The notes: generated by a model not told the origin, from the sequence alone. A stretch of 64,000 nucleotides of DNA from Pseudoluteimonas sp047602125 (GCA_047602125.1 JASGIB010000001.1:124001-188000); one strand, 5' to 3'; shown: positions 25,753 to 37,101, counted from the stretch's first letter. Translations and numbers: made by a program.

Positions 25753-26874
25753 TCAGCGTTTCTCCATCAGCGCCACGAACTTGTCGAACAGCGGGGCCAC
25801 GTCGTGCGGGCCGGGCGAGGCTTCCGGATGCCCCTGGAAGCCGAAGGCCGGCGCGTCGGTCAGCTCGATGCCCTGGTTGCTGCCGTCGAACAGCGAACGA
25901 TGGGTGACGCGCGCGTTTGCGGGAAGCGTGGCCTCGTCGATGCAGAAGCCGTGGTTCTGCGAGGTGATCATCACCCGCCCGGAATCGAGGTCCTGCACCG
26001 GATGGTTCGCGCCATGGTGGCCGTGCGGCATCTTCATGGTCTTCGCGCCGACCGCGAGGCCGAGCAGTTGGTGGCCCAGGCAGATGCCGTAGGTCGGAAT
26101 TTTCGCGGCGACGAATTCGCGGATCGCGGCGATCGCGTAGTCGCAGGGCTCCGGATCGCCGGGACCGTTCGACAGGAACACGCCGTCGGGCCGCATCGCC
26201 AGCACTTCCGATGCAGGCGTTTGCGCCGGCACGACGTGCACGTCGCAGCCGCGTTCGGCGAGCATGCGCAGGATGTTGCGCTTGGCGCCGAAGTCGTAGG
26301 CGACGACCTTGAACTTCGGTTCGGTGCGCACGAATTCGCCGCGGTCGAGGTCGAGTTCGCCCTCGCTCCAGCGATACGCGGATGCGGTCGAGACGACTTT
26401 CGCCAGGTCCATGCCCTTGAGGCCGGGGAACTTGCGCGCGGTTTCGATGGCCTTGTCGGCATCGATCCCGCCGGCCATCAACGCGCCGTTCTGCGCGCCG
26501 CGATCGCGCAGGATGCGCGTGAGCTTGCGCGTGTCGATTCCGGAAATCGCGACGATGCCGCGCGCCTGCAGCCATTCCGGCAACGCAACCTGGCTGCGCC
26601 AGCTGCTGGGCCGGCGCGGAACGTCGCGCACGATCAGGCCGGCGGCCCAGGCCCGTGCGGCCTCGTCGTCCTGTTCGGTGCAGCCGGTGTTGCCGATGTG
26701 CGGATAGGTCAGCGTCACCAGCTGCCGCGCGTAGGACGGATCGGTGAGGATTTCCTGGTAACCGGTCATGGCGGTGTTGAACACCACCTCGCCCACGGAC
26801 AGGCCGGTCGCGCCCACGGAAATGCCCTCGAAGACCGTTCCGTCTTCAAGCGCGAGGATGGCGGGTGTGGTCAC
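25753..26874 (-). CDS. carA: Carbamoyl-phosphate synthase small subunit (glutaminase)
   Basis: Class I glutamine amidotransferase that releases ammonia for CarB. The 373-residue protein shows the CarA N-domain (LALEDGTVFEG ... GYQEILTDPSY) and the GATase triad: nucleophile Cys in YGICLGHQLLG, and the His and Glu in GFQGHPEASPGPHD. It heads the carA-carB-greA-rpfE-recJ run; the 114-bp space between it and dapB is the likely promoter region. Confidence 0.97.
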   Translation of the reverse strand: MTTPAILALEDGTVFEGISVGATGLSVGEVVFNTAMTGYQEILTDPSYARQLVTLTYPHIGNTGCTEQDDEAARAWAAGLIVRDVPRRPSSWRSQVALPEWLQARGIVAISGIDTRKLTRILRDRGAQNGALMAGGIDADKAIETARKFPGLKGMDLAKVVSTASAYRWSEGELDLDRGEFVRTEPKFKVVAYDFGAKRNILRMLAERGCDVHVVPAQTPASEVLAMRPDGVFLSNGPGDPEPCDYAIAAIREFVAAKIPTYGICLGHQLLGLAVGAKTMKMPHGHHGANHPVQDLDSGRVMITSQNHGFCIDEATLPANARVTHRSLFDGSNQGIELTDAPAFGFQGHPEASPGPHDVAPLFDKFVALMEKR

Positions 26875-26988
26875 GGGTTTCGCCTGCGTCGGGTTGCAAG
26901 AAAGCGCCGAAGCGGCTTGAAACCGGTTCGGAACTGGGGTGATCGGGCGAGCGGGAATTGTACCGGCGCAGGAAGCCCGGCGCCAGCC

Positions 26989-27696
26989 TCAGAGCAGGTC
27001 GCGGACGCGGTAGCGCCCCGGCGGTCGTCCGGGCAGCGCGCGCGCCGCATGCAATGCGCCGCGGGCGAAGATGTCGCGGTTGCCGGCGCGGTGGGCCAGT
27101 TCGACGCGTTCGCCGATGCCGCTGAACTGCACCAGGTGTTCGCCGACGATGTCGCCGGCGCGGATCGAGGCGTAACGCGGCGTCGCCCCGCCCTCGTCCG
27201 CGGCGGCGCCGAGCGTCAACGCCGTGCCCGAGGGCGCGTCGAGCTTGCGCGCGTGGTGCGCCTCGACGATGTCGCAATCCCAGCCGGGCAAGGCGCGCGC
27301 CGCGCGTTCGACCAGGTCGTGCAGCACCGCGACGCCGAGGCTGAAGTTGCTCGCCCACACCAGCGGGATGAGCATCGCTGCGCCATCCAGCGCCGCTTGC
27401 TGTTCGGACGACAATCCGGTGGTGCCCGATGCCAGTGGCTTGCCGCGCTGCAGGCACAGGTCGAGCACGGCGTCGAAGCCTTCGGGCAGGCTGAAATCGA
27501 TGGCGGCGTCGAATTCCGGCACGCCCGGAAGTTCGCTTGCCGCGAATTGCGGGATGCCGTCGATGACGCGCGGCCCGACCTTGCGCGAGACCGCGGCCAC
27601 GACCTCGCAGCCCGCGCCTTCGCGGCACAGGCGTTGCAGGGCCTGCCCCATGCGGCCGCTGGCTCCGTGGATCAACAGGCGTATCGGCGCGTCCAT
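26989..27696 (-). CDS. dapB: 4-hydroxy-tetrahydrodipicolinate reductase DapB
   Basis: Second committed step of lysine and diaminopimelate synthesis, using NAD(P)H. With the start at ATG 27696 the protein has 235 residues. The Rossmann loop GASGRMG lies at residues 9-15, and the family signature with catalytic His-His and Lys reads EAHHARKLDAPSGTAL. Upstream in-frame codons to 27732 would add an unconserved basic tail, so the shorter start is preferred. carA follows 114 bp downstream on the same strand, as in several gammaproteobacteria. Confidence 0.94.
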   Translation of the reverse strand: MDAPIRLLIHGASGRMGQALQRLCREGAGCEVVAAVSRKVGPRVIDGIPQFAASELPGVPEFDAAIDFSLPEGFDAVLDLCLQRGKPLASGTTGLSSEQQAALDGAAMLIPLVWASNFSLGVAVLHDLVERAARALPGWDCDIVEAHHARKLDAPSGTALTLGAAADEGGATPRYASIRAGDIVGEHLVQFSGIGERVELAHRAGNRDIFARGALHAARALPGRPPGRYRVRDLL

Positions 27697-27738
27697 GCAG
27701 CGCAGGCTATCCGCACGGCGGGACCGCGACAAGGCGCG

Positions 27739-29820
27739 TCAGGCGTTGTCGATGCGGGCCTTGCCGAGCTTGACCATCGCCGCGAGTTCGGCGATGGATG
27801 CGGTCAGCACGCGCACGCCGCGGCGGTTGACCAGCAGCAGGCGCGAGGAAATCGGGCTGACCCAGGACACCTTCGCCGGCTCCATGCGCCCGGACGGGGT
27901 CAGCAATTGCAGCCAGTCGCCGACCTGCAGCTTGCGAACGCGCGCGAGCACGTCGCCGTCGAAGTCGAGCGTATCGGTGCCACCGACGACCCGCATCCGC
28001 GGCACGCCCTCGGTTTCGCCGTCCTGCGCTTCCGAGCCTGCGCCAGCAGTTTCCGCAACCGGTTCGGGCGCGATGGCGGGTGGCGGCGCGAGTTCGTCCT
28101 GCAGTTCGTCGACGATCGCGGCCGCGGCTTCGCCGACGTAACCGGAACTGGCCAGGATCGCTTCGAGCTGTTCGCGCGGCAGCGACGGCGGTTCGCCCTG
28201 CGGCGCGGGTTGCGTGTTGCGATCGTGGGCCTGCAGCAGGCCGTCCACGGCTTCCATCGCCTGCGCATGGCGCGGCGAACCGTGGCCTTCGCGCAGGATC
28301 ACCTGGGCGATGTGGTGCGCGGCGTGGAGGTCGAGGAAGGTGCCCACCGCCGGCGGCAACGCGCGCTCGCCCCGCCGTTCCCGCAGTTCGTCGGTCGCGG
28401 CCTTGCGCGCCGATTCCAGCCGCTCGCGGCCGTGCCGCGCCTGCGCCGCGCGCTTCTCCGCCAGCGCGAGGCGCTTGCGGTTCTGGCCCATGTAGGCGCG
28501 CAGCTCCTGTTCCAGCGACTCGAAGATCGCGACGTCCTCGTTGAATTCGGCGACGAGGCGGTCGATGGTGTGGTCGACGTGGTCGAGCAGTTCGCGCTCC
28601 TGCGGGCCGTCGCCGTTGTTGCCCGAGCAGGCTTCGGCGATGGTGTTGAGCAGGCGCCACGCCGGGTGCTCGCGCGTGTCGAACATGTAGCGGTCGCGCA
28701 CCGCGACGCGCGCGAACGGCACCAGCATGCGGTCGATCTTGCGGCGCGAGCGGTTGTCGAAACGTGCGTTTTCCAGCAGCGAGTCGAACAGCCGCGCCAT
28801 CATGCCGAGCGTTTCCTCGTCGGTCTCGCCGAGGCTCAACCGTTCGCCGCCCATGCCCAGCTTGCGCGCGTTGGCGGCGACTTCCCGCTGCAGGCGCTCG
28901 GCGAGGGATTCGGATCCGGCCGCCTGCGCCGCGGCCGGATCCAGCAGTTCGTGCTGCATCAACGCCAGGATCGACAGCAGTTCGTTCGAACCGATCCTCG
29001 GCACCAGCGGCGTGACCGTGCCCGGATCGAAGAGCGGCGGTTGTTCCTCGCGCACGGGTGCGCGGCGCGATTCCAGCAGCCTCAGCAGCTGCGTGAACAA
29101 CACCCCGTCGAGCGGAATGCCGGCGCCGGCGGCCGGCATCGAACCCTGCGCCGCGCCGCGTCCCATGCCCGGCATCGGCGCGCGCGCGGGAGCGGCGGGT
29201 CGCGCTTTCTGCGGAAGCTGGCCGGACGCCAGCATCGCCTCGCTGCGCTGGTAGGCCTCTGCCAGCGCCCCGCTCAGGGGACGCTCGAGCGCGCGCAGCG
29301 CCGCGATGCGGTGGTGGGGATCGGGGTCCGCTTCCTCCAGCGCCGCGGCCAGGGCCTGCACGATGAAGGCCGGCGACATCGGGTTGTCGGATTCGTTGAG
29401 GTCGCCCCGGCCCGCCGTGTGCGCCAGGCGCTTGCCGAGCAGGTCCAGGCTGCGCGCGTTCGGCCGCACGATGCCGTCGATCACCTGGTCGCGCACCAAT
29501 TGCGATTCCAGCGCGTCTTCGGACAGCAGGCTGAGGCTGAGGTCGGAAAGGTCCGCGACGGCCACCGCGGGTTTTTGCGTGGGCAGTTCGCGGAACCCGG
29601 CAGCCAGCGCCTGGCGAACGCGTTGCACGATCCGCGCCTGGTCGAACTGTCCTTCCGCGGATTCGCGCAGGGCAGCCTCGAGTGCGGGCAGCAGGCTCTC
29701 GAGCAGCTGCTCCTGCAAGGCCGCAAGCATGTGGCTTCCAACGTGCACGCCGCCACGGACGGAACCTGGGGAAGAAGGATGGGACATCTCGCCTGTCGGG
29801 GGCTGGCGCTTTCGTGACAT
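27739..29820 (-). CDS. DUF1631 family protein
   Basis: A 693-residue soluble, mostly helical protein typical of the DUF1631 family, which is widespread in Xanthomonas and Pseudomonas and often wrongly named thymidine phosphorylase. Family features seen are AALRALERPLSGALAEAYQRS in the first half, the central coiled-coil rich in Glu/Arg (ALAEKRAAQARHGRERLES), and a small beta domain at the C-terminus (VGDWLQLLTPSGRMEPAKVSW) that resembles PilZ-type barrels. The start is uncertain between ATG 29820 and ATG 29787; neither has a strong ribosome site. 42 bp upstream of dapB on the same strand. Function unknown. Confidence 0.8.
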   Translation of the reverse strand: MSRKRQPPTGEMSHPSSPGSVRGGVHVGSHMLAALQEQLLESLLPALEAALRESAEGQFDQARIVQRVRQALAAGFRELPTQKPAVAVADLSDLSLSLLSEDALESQLVRDQVIDGIVRPNARSLDLLGKRLAHTAGRGDLNESDNPMSPAFIVQALAAALEEADPDPHHRIAALRALERPLSGALAEAYQRSEAMLASGQLPQKARPAAPARAPMPGMGRGAAQGSMPAAGAGIPLDGVLFTQLLRLLESRRAPVREEQPPLFDPGTVTPLVPRIGSNELLSILALMQHELLDPAAAQAAGSESLAERLQREVAANARKLGMGGERLSLGETDEETLGMMARLFDSLLENARFDNRSRRKIDRMLVPFARVAVRDRYMFDTREHPAWRLLNTIAEACSGNNGDGPQERELLDHVDHTIDRLVAEFNEDVAIFESLEQELRAYMGQNRKRLALAEKRAAQARHGRERLESARKAATDELRERRGERALPPAVGTFLDLHAAHHIAQVILREGHGSPRHAQAMEAVDGLLQAHDRNTQPAPQGEPPSLPREQLEAILASSGYVGEAAAAIVDELQDELAPPPAIAPEPVAETAGAGSEAQDGETEGVPRMRVVGGTDTLDFDGDVLARVRKLQVGDWLQLLTPSGRMEPAKVSWVSPISSRLLLVNRRGVRVLTASIAELAAMVKLGKARIDNA

Positions 29821-29916
29821 TACGCAAAGTCAGGGCGCAAGTCATTGATGGTGGTCAAGCTTCGACTGTTCGGCCGCGACCGGCCTACACGGCCGCGTCC
29901 GTCGGAGCGATCGCCC

Positions 29917-31041
29917 TTACGACACCATGCGGTCCCAGAAACCCTTCACCCCATCGAGGAAGGTGCTGGACTTGGGCGAATGCCGGCGCGCGCCCTCGCC
30001 GACGAAGGTGGTTTCGAACTTCTCCAGCAACTCGCGCTGTTCAGCGGTGAGGTTCACCGGCGTTTCGACCACCACCTTGCAGTAGAGGTCGCCCGGCGCG
30101 CGGCTGCGCACCGACTTCACGCCCTTGTCGCGCAAGCGGAACACCTTGCCGGTCTGGGTTTCGGCCGGAATGCGGATCTCGGCCTCGCCGCCGAGCGTGG
30201 GCACGCGCACGGTGTCGCCGAGCGCCGCCTGCGAGATGCGGATCGGCACCTCGCAATGCAGGTCGTCGCCGTCGCGTTCGAACAACTCGTGCGGGCGCAC
30301 GCGCACTTCCACGTACAGGTCGCCGGGCGGCGCGCCGGCGGGACCGGCCTCGCCTTCGCCCGTCAGGCGGATGCGGTCGCCGCTGTCGACGCCGGCCGGC
30401 ACCTTCACCGCCAGCGTCTTCTCGTCCTGCACGCGGCCGTTGCCGTGGCAGGCCTTGCACGGGGTGACGATGACCTGGCCGCGACCCCCGCAATGCGGGC
30501 ACGGCTGCTGCATCGCGAAGATGCCTCGCTGCATGCGCACCTGGCCGCGGCCGTGGCAGGTGGAACAGGTTTCGATCCTGCCGTCTTCCGAACCCGAGCC
30601 GTTGCAGACGGTGCAGGCCGAGAGCGTCGGCAGTTCGATGGTCTTCTCGACCCCGGCGACAGCTTCCTCCAGATCGAGTTCCATCACGTAGCCGACGTCG
30701 GCGCCGCGGCGCGGCGCCTGGCGCGCGCCGCCGCCGAAGATGTTGCCGAAGATGTCGCCGAAGATGTCGCCCACGTCGTGGAAGCCGGGACCGGCGTTGC
30801 CGCCGCCCATGCCGTGCTCGAACGCGGCGTGGCCGTGCTGGTCGTACATGCGGCGCTTGCCGCCGTCGCTCAGCACTTCGTAGGCTTCCTTGCACTCCCT
30901 GAACGCGGCCTCGGCATTCGCATCGCCGGGATTGCGGTCGGGATGGTGCTTCATCGCGCAGCGGCGATAGGCCTTCTTCAGGTCCTCCTCGCTCGCGTCG
31001 CGGGCGACGCCGAGGACTTCGTAGTAGTCGCGCTTGCTCAT
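29917..31041 (-). CDS. dnaJ: Chaperone protein DnaJ
   Basis: Type I Hsp40 co-chaperone that loads clients on DnaK and stimulates its ATPase. The 374 residues show the J-domain with HPD at 33-35, a Gly/Phe-rich linker (FGNIFGGGARQ), four zinc-binding CxxCxGxG repeats (CTVCNGSG, CSTCHGRG, CPHCGGRG, CKACHGNG) and the substrate-binding C-domain. ATG 31041 is chosen (MSKRDYYEVLG). It overlaps the preceding TMEM175 gene by 4 bp instead of following dnaK directly, so its translation is probably coupled to that gene. Confidence 0.98.
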   Translation of the reverse strand: MSKRDYYEVLGVARDASEEDLKKAYRRCAMKHHPDRNPGDANAEAAFRECKEAYEVLSDGGKRRMYDQHGHAAFEHGMGGGNAGPGFHDVGDIFGDIFGNIFGGGARQAPRRGADVGYVMELDLEEAVAGVEKTIELPTLSACTVCNGSGSEDGRIETCSTCHGRGQVRMQRGIFAMQQPCPHCGGRGQVIVTPCKACHGNGRVQDEKTLAVKVPAGVDSGDRIRLTGEGEAGPAGAPPGDLYVEVRVRPHELFERDGDDLHCEVPIRISQAALGDTVRVPTLGGEAEIRIPAETQTGKVFRLRDKGVKSVRSRAPGDLYCKVVVETPVNLTAEQRELLEKFETTFVGEGARRHSPKSSTFLDGVKGFWDRMVS

Positions 31042-31616
31042 TTCCGCTCGATTCTCGATTCGATGCGCCGGTCGGGCACCAGCCAGGCCAGCGCCACCAG
31101 CACGTACAGCGCGCAGGCCATCCACGGCTGCACGAACGCCAGCGCGATGCCCGCGACGTAGAACAGCGGCGACAGCCTGCCCTTGAAGTCGGCGCCGGTG
31201 GCGCGCGCGAGCAGCGAATCGTTGCCTTCCACGGCGATGATGCGCTGCTGCAGGATCCAGTACGCGATCGCCGCCATCAGCAACACGATGCCGTACATCG
31301 CGGTCGGCAGCGCGGTGAAGTGGTTTTCGCCCATCCACGCGGTCGCGAACGGGAACAGCGACAGCCAGAACAGCAGGTGCAGGTTCGCCCACAGCACGCT
31401 GCCGCTGACCTTGTGCGTCGCGTGCAGCATGTGGTGGTGGTTGTTCCAGTAGATGCCGACGTAGATGAAGCTGAGCACGTAGCTCAGGAACACAGGCAAC
31501 AGCGGCCGCAGCGCCGCGAAATCGCTGCCGTGCGGCACCTTCAGTTCCAGCACCATGATGGTGATGATGATGGCGATGACGCCATCGCTGAAGGCTTCGA
31601 GCCTGCCCTTGCCCAT
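31038..31616 (-). CDS. TMEM175-family potassium channel/DUF1211 membrane protein
   Basis: A 192-residue inner-membrane protein with six hydrophobic segments. The N-terminal RLEAFSDGVIAIIIT matches the RxxxFSDG selectivity signature of bacterial TMEM175 channels, which conduct potassium as tetramers. A second landmark, IYWNNHHHMLHAT, follows the third helix as usual. It sits between dnaK (65 bp downstream of its stop) and dnaJ (4-bp ATGA overlap), within the heat-shock operon. That location is unusual and suggests heat-shock coexpression, though nothing in the sequence shows a functional link. Confidence 0.88.
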   Translation of the reverse strand: MGKGRLEAFSDGVIAIIITIMVLELKVPHGSDFAALRPLLPVFLSYVLSFIYVGIYWNNHHHMLHATHKVSGSVLWANLHLLFWLSLFPFATAWMGENHFTALPTAMYGIVLLMAAIAYWILQQRIIAVEGNDSLLARATGADFKGRLSPLFYVAGIALAFVQPWMACALYVLVALAWLVPDRRIESRIERK

Positions 31617-31632
31617 GTCCCCTCCCTACATG

Positions 31633-31658
31633 GCGAACGCCCGTGGCCGGGCGTTCGC
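31633..31658. terminator. Hairpin after dnaK
   Basis: An 11-bp stem (GCGAACGCCCG / CGGGCGTTCGC) with a 4-nt loop lies between the dnaK stop and the TMEM175 start. It has no T-run in either direction, so it is more likely an attenuating or mRNA-stabilising hairpin that adjusts dnaK over dnaJ levels than a complete terminator. Confidence 0.5.
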
Positions 31659-31681
31659 GCTTCGTTTCCCGGTTTCCCCGA

Positions 31682-33604
<1,923 letters not shown>

Positions 33605-33711
33605 GATATGTGTTCCCTCTCGATGTCTTGTGTTCGGGGCGCCGTTGCGCCGATGTTCGCGATGTGGGGCTGTGCCGCGCCGGTTCAAGGTGAGGCGACC
33701 GGCCGGGTTTC

Positions 33712-34215
33712 CTACGAGTTGGCGACGACCACCAGCGCGGGGCGCAACAGGCGGTCGTTGAGCGCGTAGCCTTTCTGGAAGGTGCGGACGACGCTGCCCG
33801 GCGGCACGTCCACGGACGCGGCCACGCTCATCGCCTGGTGGCGTTCCGGGTCGAAGGCATCGCCGGCGGCCGGTGCGATTTCGCCCAGCCCGTTCTTCTC
33901 GGCGATGGAATGCAGTTGCTTGAGAGTGAGTTCCAGCCCCGCGCGCAAGGGATCCTCGGCGGTGGCGGCGGCGAGCCCGGCCTCCATGCTGTCGAACAGC
34001 GGCAGCAGTTCGCCCAACAGTTTCTCGTTGGCGAACTTGCGGGCCATTTCCACGTCGCGGGCGAGGCGCTTGCGCTGGTTGTCGAGGTCGGCGCGATCGA
34101 GCAGCAACTGCGCCTTCGCCTGTTCCAGTTCGCCCTGCAGGGCTTCCACCTGGTCGCGCAAGACCTGCTCGGCGTCGACGGCTTCGTTCGCCGGATCCAT
34201 GCTCGGTTCGGTCAT
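33712..34215 (-). CDS. grpE: Nucleotide exchange factor GrpE
   Basis: Exchanges ADP for ATP on DnaK and acts as a thermosensor through its long coiled-coil. The 167-residue protein has the N-terminal coiled-coil (about 20-65, DADLDNQRKRLARDVEMA-like) and the C-terminal beta domain ending with the GrpE signature VRTFQKGYALNDRLLRPALVVV. It lies between hrcA (46 bp upstream) and dnaK (107 bp downstream) on the same strand. Confidence 0.96.
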   Translation of the reverse strand: MTEPSMDPANEAVDAEQVLRDQVEALQGELEQAKAQLLLDRADLDNQRKRLARDVEMARKFANEKLLGELLPLFDSMEAGLAAATAEDPLRAGLELTLKQLHSIAEKNGLGEIAPAAGDAFDPERHQAMSVAASVDVPPGSVVRTFQKGYALNDRLLRPALVVVANS

Positions 34216-34261
34216 CGTCTTTGGTTCGCTGCCGGCGGTCGTCGGCCGCCCGATCCGGGGT

Positions 34262-35321
34262 TTATGAGGGCTGCGAATCGGGATTCAAGGCATTGCCGAG
34301 CACATCGGCGGCGGCCTGCACCACCGGGATCACCCGGTCGTAGGCCATGCGCGTGGGCCCGATCACCCCGAGCACGCCGAGCACGCGACCGCCCGCGGCA
34401 TAGGGCGCGGTGACCAGCGAGACGCCTTCCAGCGGGGCCATGCCGGTTTCCTCGCCGATGAAGATGCGGATGCCTTCGGCCTGCACGGTGCGGTCGAGCA
34501 ACTGCAGGATTTCGCGCTTGCGGGCGAAGGCTTCGAACAGCTCGCGCAGGCGTTCGAACGTCGGACAGGCCCTGCGCGCCCATCAGCCGGGTCTGGCCGG
34601 CCAGGACGAGGTCCTCGCCGACCGGCGCCAGCGCCTCGTCGGCCAGTTCCAGCGAGCGCGCCAGCAGGGCCTGCATGGCATCGCGGGCGTTGGCCAGCTC
34701 CTGCAGCAGCGCCGCGCGCATGTGCTGCAGCGGGATGCCGGCGAAATGCGTGTTGAGGTAGTTCGACACGCGTTCGAGTTCGGCCGGCTCGTACGGACGC
34801 CGCATCGCGATCACCCGGTTCTCGACTTCGTTGTCGGCGAACACCAGCACGCACAGCACCCGGCGCGGATCCAGCGGCAGGAATTCGATCCGCCGGAACG
34901 CAAACTGTTCGCGCCGCGGCACGCCCACCACGCCGACGAAATGGGTCATGGCGGAGAGCAGTTCCGAGGCATTGCCGAGCAGCGCCTGGGTGCCCGCCCC
35001 GGCCGGCAGTTCCTGCCGCAGCCGCGTCAGTTCGCTTTCTCCCAGCGGCTTGAGCTGCAGCAGCGAATCGACGAACACGCGATAGCCCTGCGCGGTGGGC
35101 ACGCGCCCGGCCGAACTGTGCGGCGCCGCCAGCAGGCCGGCGTCCTCAAGGTCGGCGAGGATGTTGCGGATCGTGGCCGGGCTGACATCCAGCCCCGCGT
35201 GCCGCGCCAGCGTCTGCGATCCCACCGGCTCGCCATCGCGGATGTAGCGGCCGATCAACGTGCGCAGCAATTGCCGCGCGCGTGGGTCGAGTGGATCCTG
35301 GTCGCGGGGCGGTTTGGCCAT
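34262..35321 (-). CDS. hrcA: Heat-inducible transcription repressor HrcA (frameshifted as sequenced)
   Basis: Repressor of heat-shock operons. From ATG 35321 (MAKPPRDQDPLDPRA) the winged-helix domain (SPATIRNILADLEDAGLL, SSAGRVPTAQGYR) and most of the GAF-like domain are intact to LMGAQGLSD. There the frame breaks at 34556-34559: the coding strand reads GACGTTCGAACGC, where GACGTCGAACGC would continue as DVERLRELFEAFARKREIL and on through LDRTVQAEGIRIFIGEETG to the normal end at the TAA at 34262. Without the extra base the gene has 353 codons, the usual HrcA length. The domain is otherwise undamaged, which favours a sequence error over decay. No CIRCE operator was found near this operon. Confidence 0.88.
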
Positions 35322-35372
35322 GCCGTGGATATACGGCCACCCGCGCACGGGCGCAAGCGACGGCATGGCCCC

Positions 35373-35378
35373 TACAAT
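35373..35378 (+). promoter_or_regulatory. Candidate -10 box placing the recN start at the ATG
   Basis: TACAAT followed by 7 bases and then ATG; the transcription start would fall on the A of the start codon. I see no good -35 hexamer. Inference from spacing alone. Confidence 0.4.
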
Positions 35379-35385
35379 TCCACGC

Positions 35386-37050
35386 ATGCTGACCCGCCTC
35401 GCCCTGCGCGACTTCGCCATCGCCGCCGCGATCGAACTCGAATTCGGTCCCGGCCTGACCGCGGTTTCCGGCGAAACCGGCGCCGGCAAGTCGCTGCTGG
35501 TGGATGCGCTCGGCTTCCTCGGCGGCCAGCGCGCCGACAGCGGCATGGTCCGCCACGGCGCCGAACGCGCGGAGTTGACCGCGCAATTCGCGCTGGCCGA
35601 TGCGGCGCCCGCGCTCGACTGGCTGCGCGCGCAGGAATTCGACGACGGCGACGAATGCCAGCTGCGGCGCACGCTGCGCGCCGATGGCGGTTCGCGCGCA
35701 TGGATCAACGGCCGCCCGGCGACGCTGGCGCAGGTCGCGGAACTGGCGGAATTACTGTTCGAAATCCACGGCCAGCACGAGCAGCAGGCGCTGCTGTCGC
35801 GGCCGGCGCAACGCGACCTGCTCGATGCCTATGCCGGCCACGCCGGATTGCTCGCGAACGTGCGCACCCATGCGCAACGCTGGCGCGAACTGGCGCGCGA
35901 ACGCGAAACCCTGCTCGCACGTGGCGACGCGAGCGAACGCCGCGACTGGCTGCGCCACCAGCTCGACGAACTCGACGCGGAAACGCTGGATGCCGAATCG
36001 CTGGCCGAACTCGACCGCGGCCATCGCCGCCAGGCGCATGCGGCGGCGCTGATCGCCGCCTGCGAGGACGCGGGCGAACGCCTCGGCGGCGAACAATCGC
36101 TGCCGGTGCAATTGCAGCGCCTGCGTGGCGCCCTGCAGCGCGAGGCCGCGCACGAACCGCGGCTGGACGAAGTCGACGCGATGCTGGATTCGGCCGCGAT
36201 CCAGCTCGACGAAGCCGCCGCGCTGGTCGAACGCATCCGTTCCGACCTCGATCTCGATCCGGACGCGCTGGCCGCGATGGAACGCCGGCTGTCGCGGCTG
36301 CAGGACCTCGCGCGCAAGCATCGCGTTCCGCTCGAAGGGCTGGGCGCGCAACGCGACATCCTCGCCGCCGAACACGAATCGCTGGCCGACATCGGGCAGC
36401 GCCTCGCCGATCTGGCCCGGGAACTGGACGGCGAGCGCGCGTCATGGCGCAAGGCCGCGGACGCGCTCGGCGCTTCGCGGCGCAAGGCGGCCGAGTCGCT
36501 GTCGAACGAGGCATCGCGGCTGATCGGCGAACTCGGCATGGCCGGCGGGACATTCGAAGTCGCGCTGGAAGCGAACGACGGCGACGCCGATCCCGACCCG
36601 CACGGCGCCGAGCGCGTGGAATTCCTCGTCTCGGCGAACGCCGGGCAACCGCCGCGACCGCTGCGCAAGGTCGCGTCCGGCGGCGAGCTGTCGCGCATTT
36701 CGCTGGCGATCGAAGTCGCCGCGCTCGGCCTCGACGCGGTGCCGACCATGGTGTTCGACGAAGTCGATTCTGGCATCGGCGGCGCGGTCGCGCAGATCGT
36801 CGGCCGCCAGTTGCGCGCGCTGGGCGCGAAACGGCAGGTGCTGTGCGTCACCCACCTGCCGCAGGTCGCGGCGCAGGGCCATGCGCACTGGCGCGTGAGC
36901 AAGGCCGCCAGCGCCGGCGTCACCCAGAGCGAAGTGCGGCCACTGGATGCAACGCAACGCATCGCCGAGCTCGCGCGGATGCTGGGCGGCGTGGAAGTCG
37001 GCGACGAAGCACGCGCGGCGGCGAAGAAACTGCTGGCGGATGCGGTGTAG
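35386..37050 (+). CDS. recN: DNA repair protein RecN
   Basis: SMC-like ATPase used in double-strand-break repair. The 554-residue protein has Walker A GETGAGKS at 29-36, the long central coiled-coil, the ABC signature KVASGGELSRISLAIEV and Walker B MVFDEVDSGIGG. Start ATG 35386 (MLTRLALRDFA). It is divergent from hrcA with only 64 bp between starts. A TACAAT box ends 7 bases before the ATG, so its transcript may be leaderless. Its stop codon is part of a REP-like palindrome. Confidence 0.96.
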   Translation: MLTRLALRDFAIAAAIELEFGPGLTAVSGETGAGKSLLVDALGFLGGQRADSGMVRHGAERAELTAQFALADAAPALDWLRAQEFDDGDECQLRRTLRADGGSRAWINGRPATLAQVAELAELLFEIHGQHEQQALLSRPAQRDLLDAYAGHAGLLANVRTHAQRWRELARERETLLARGDASERRDWLRHQLDELDAETLDAESLAELDRGHRRQAHAAALIAACEDAGERLGGEQSLPVQLQRLRGALQREAAHEPRLDEVDAMLDSAAIQLDEAAALVERIRSDLDLDPDALAAMERRLSRLQDLARKHRVPLEGLGAQRDILAAEHESLADIGQRLADLARELDGERASWRKAADALGASRRKAAESLSNEASRLIGELGMAGGTFEVALEANDGDADPDPHGAERVEFLVSANAGQPPRPLRKVASGGELSRISLAIEVAALGLDAVPTMVFDEVDSGIGGAVAQIVGRQLRALGAKRQVLCVTHLPQVAAQGHAHWRVSKAASAGVTQSEVRPLDATQRIAELARMLGGVEVGDEARAAAKKLLADAV

Positions 37051-37064
37051 GAGCGCGCTCCTAC
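37047..37064. repeat. REP-like palindrome at the end of recN
   Basis: GTAGGAGCGCGCTCCTAC is a perfect 18-bp palindrome containing the recN stop codon. Related GGAGC...GCTCC elements are scattered through intergenic DNA of Xanthomonas and Lysobacter genomes. It may also act as terminator between recN and the convergent small membrane gene. Confidence 0.65.
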
Positions 37065-37101
37065 GACATCAAATTGGTGCCGATCGCGACCGTGGCTACA
37101 A

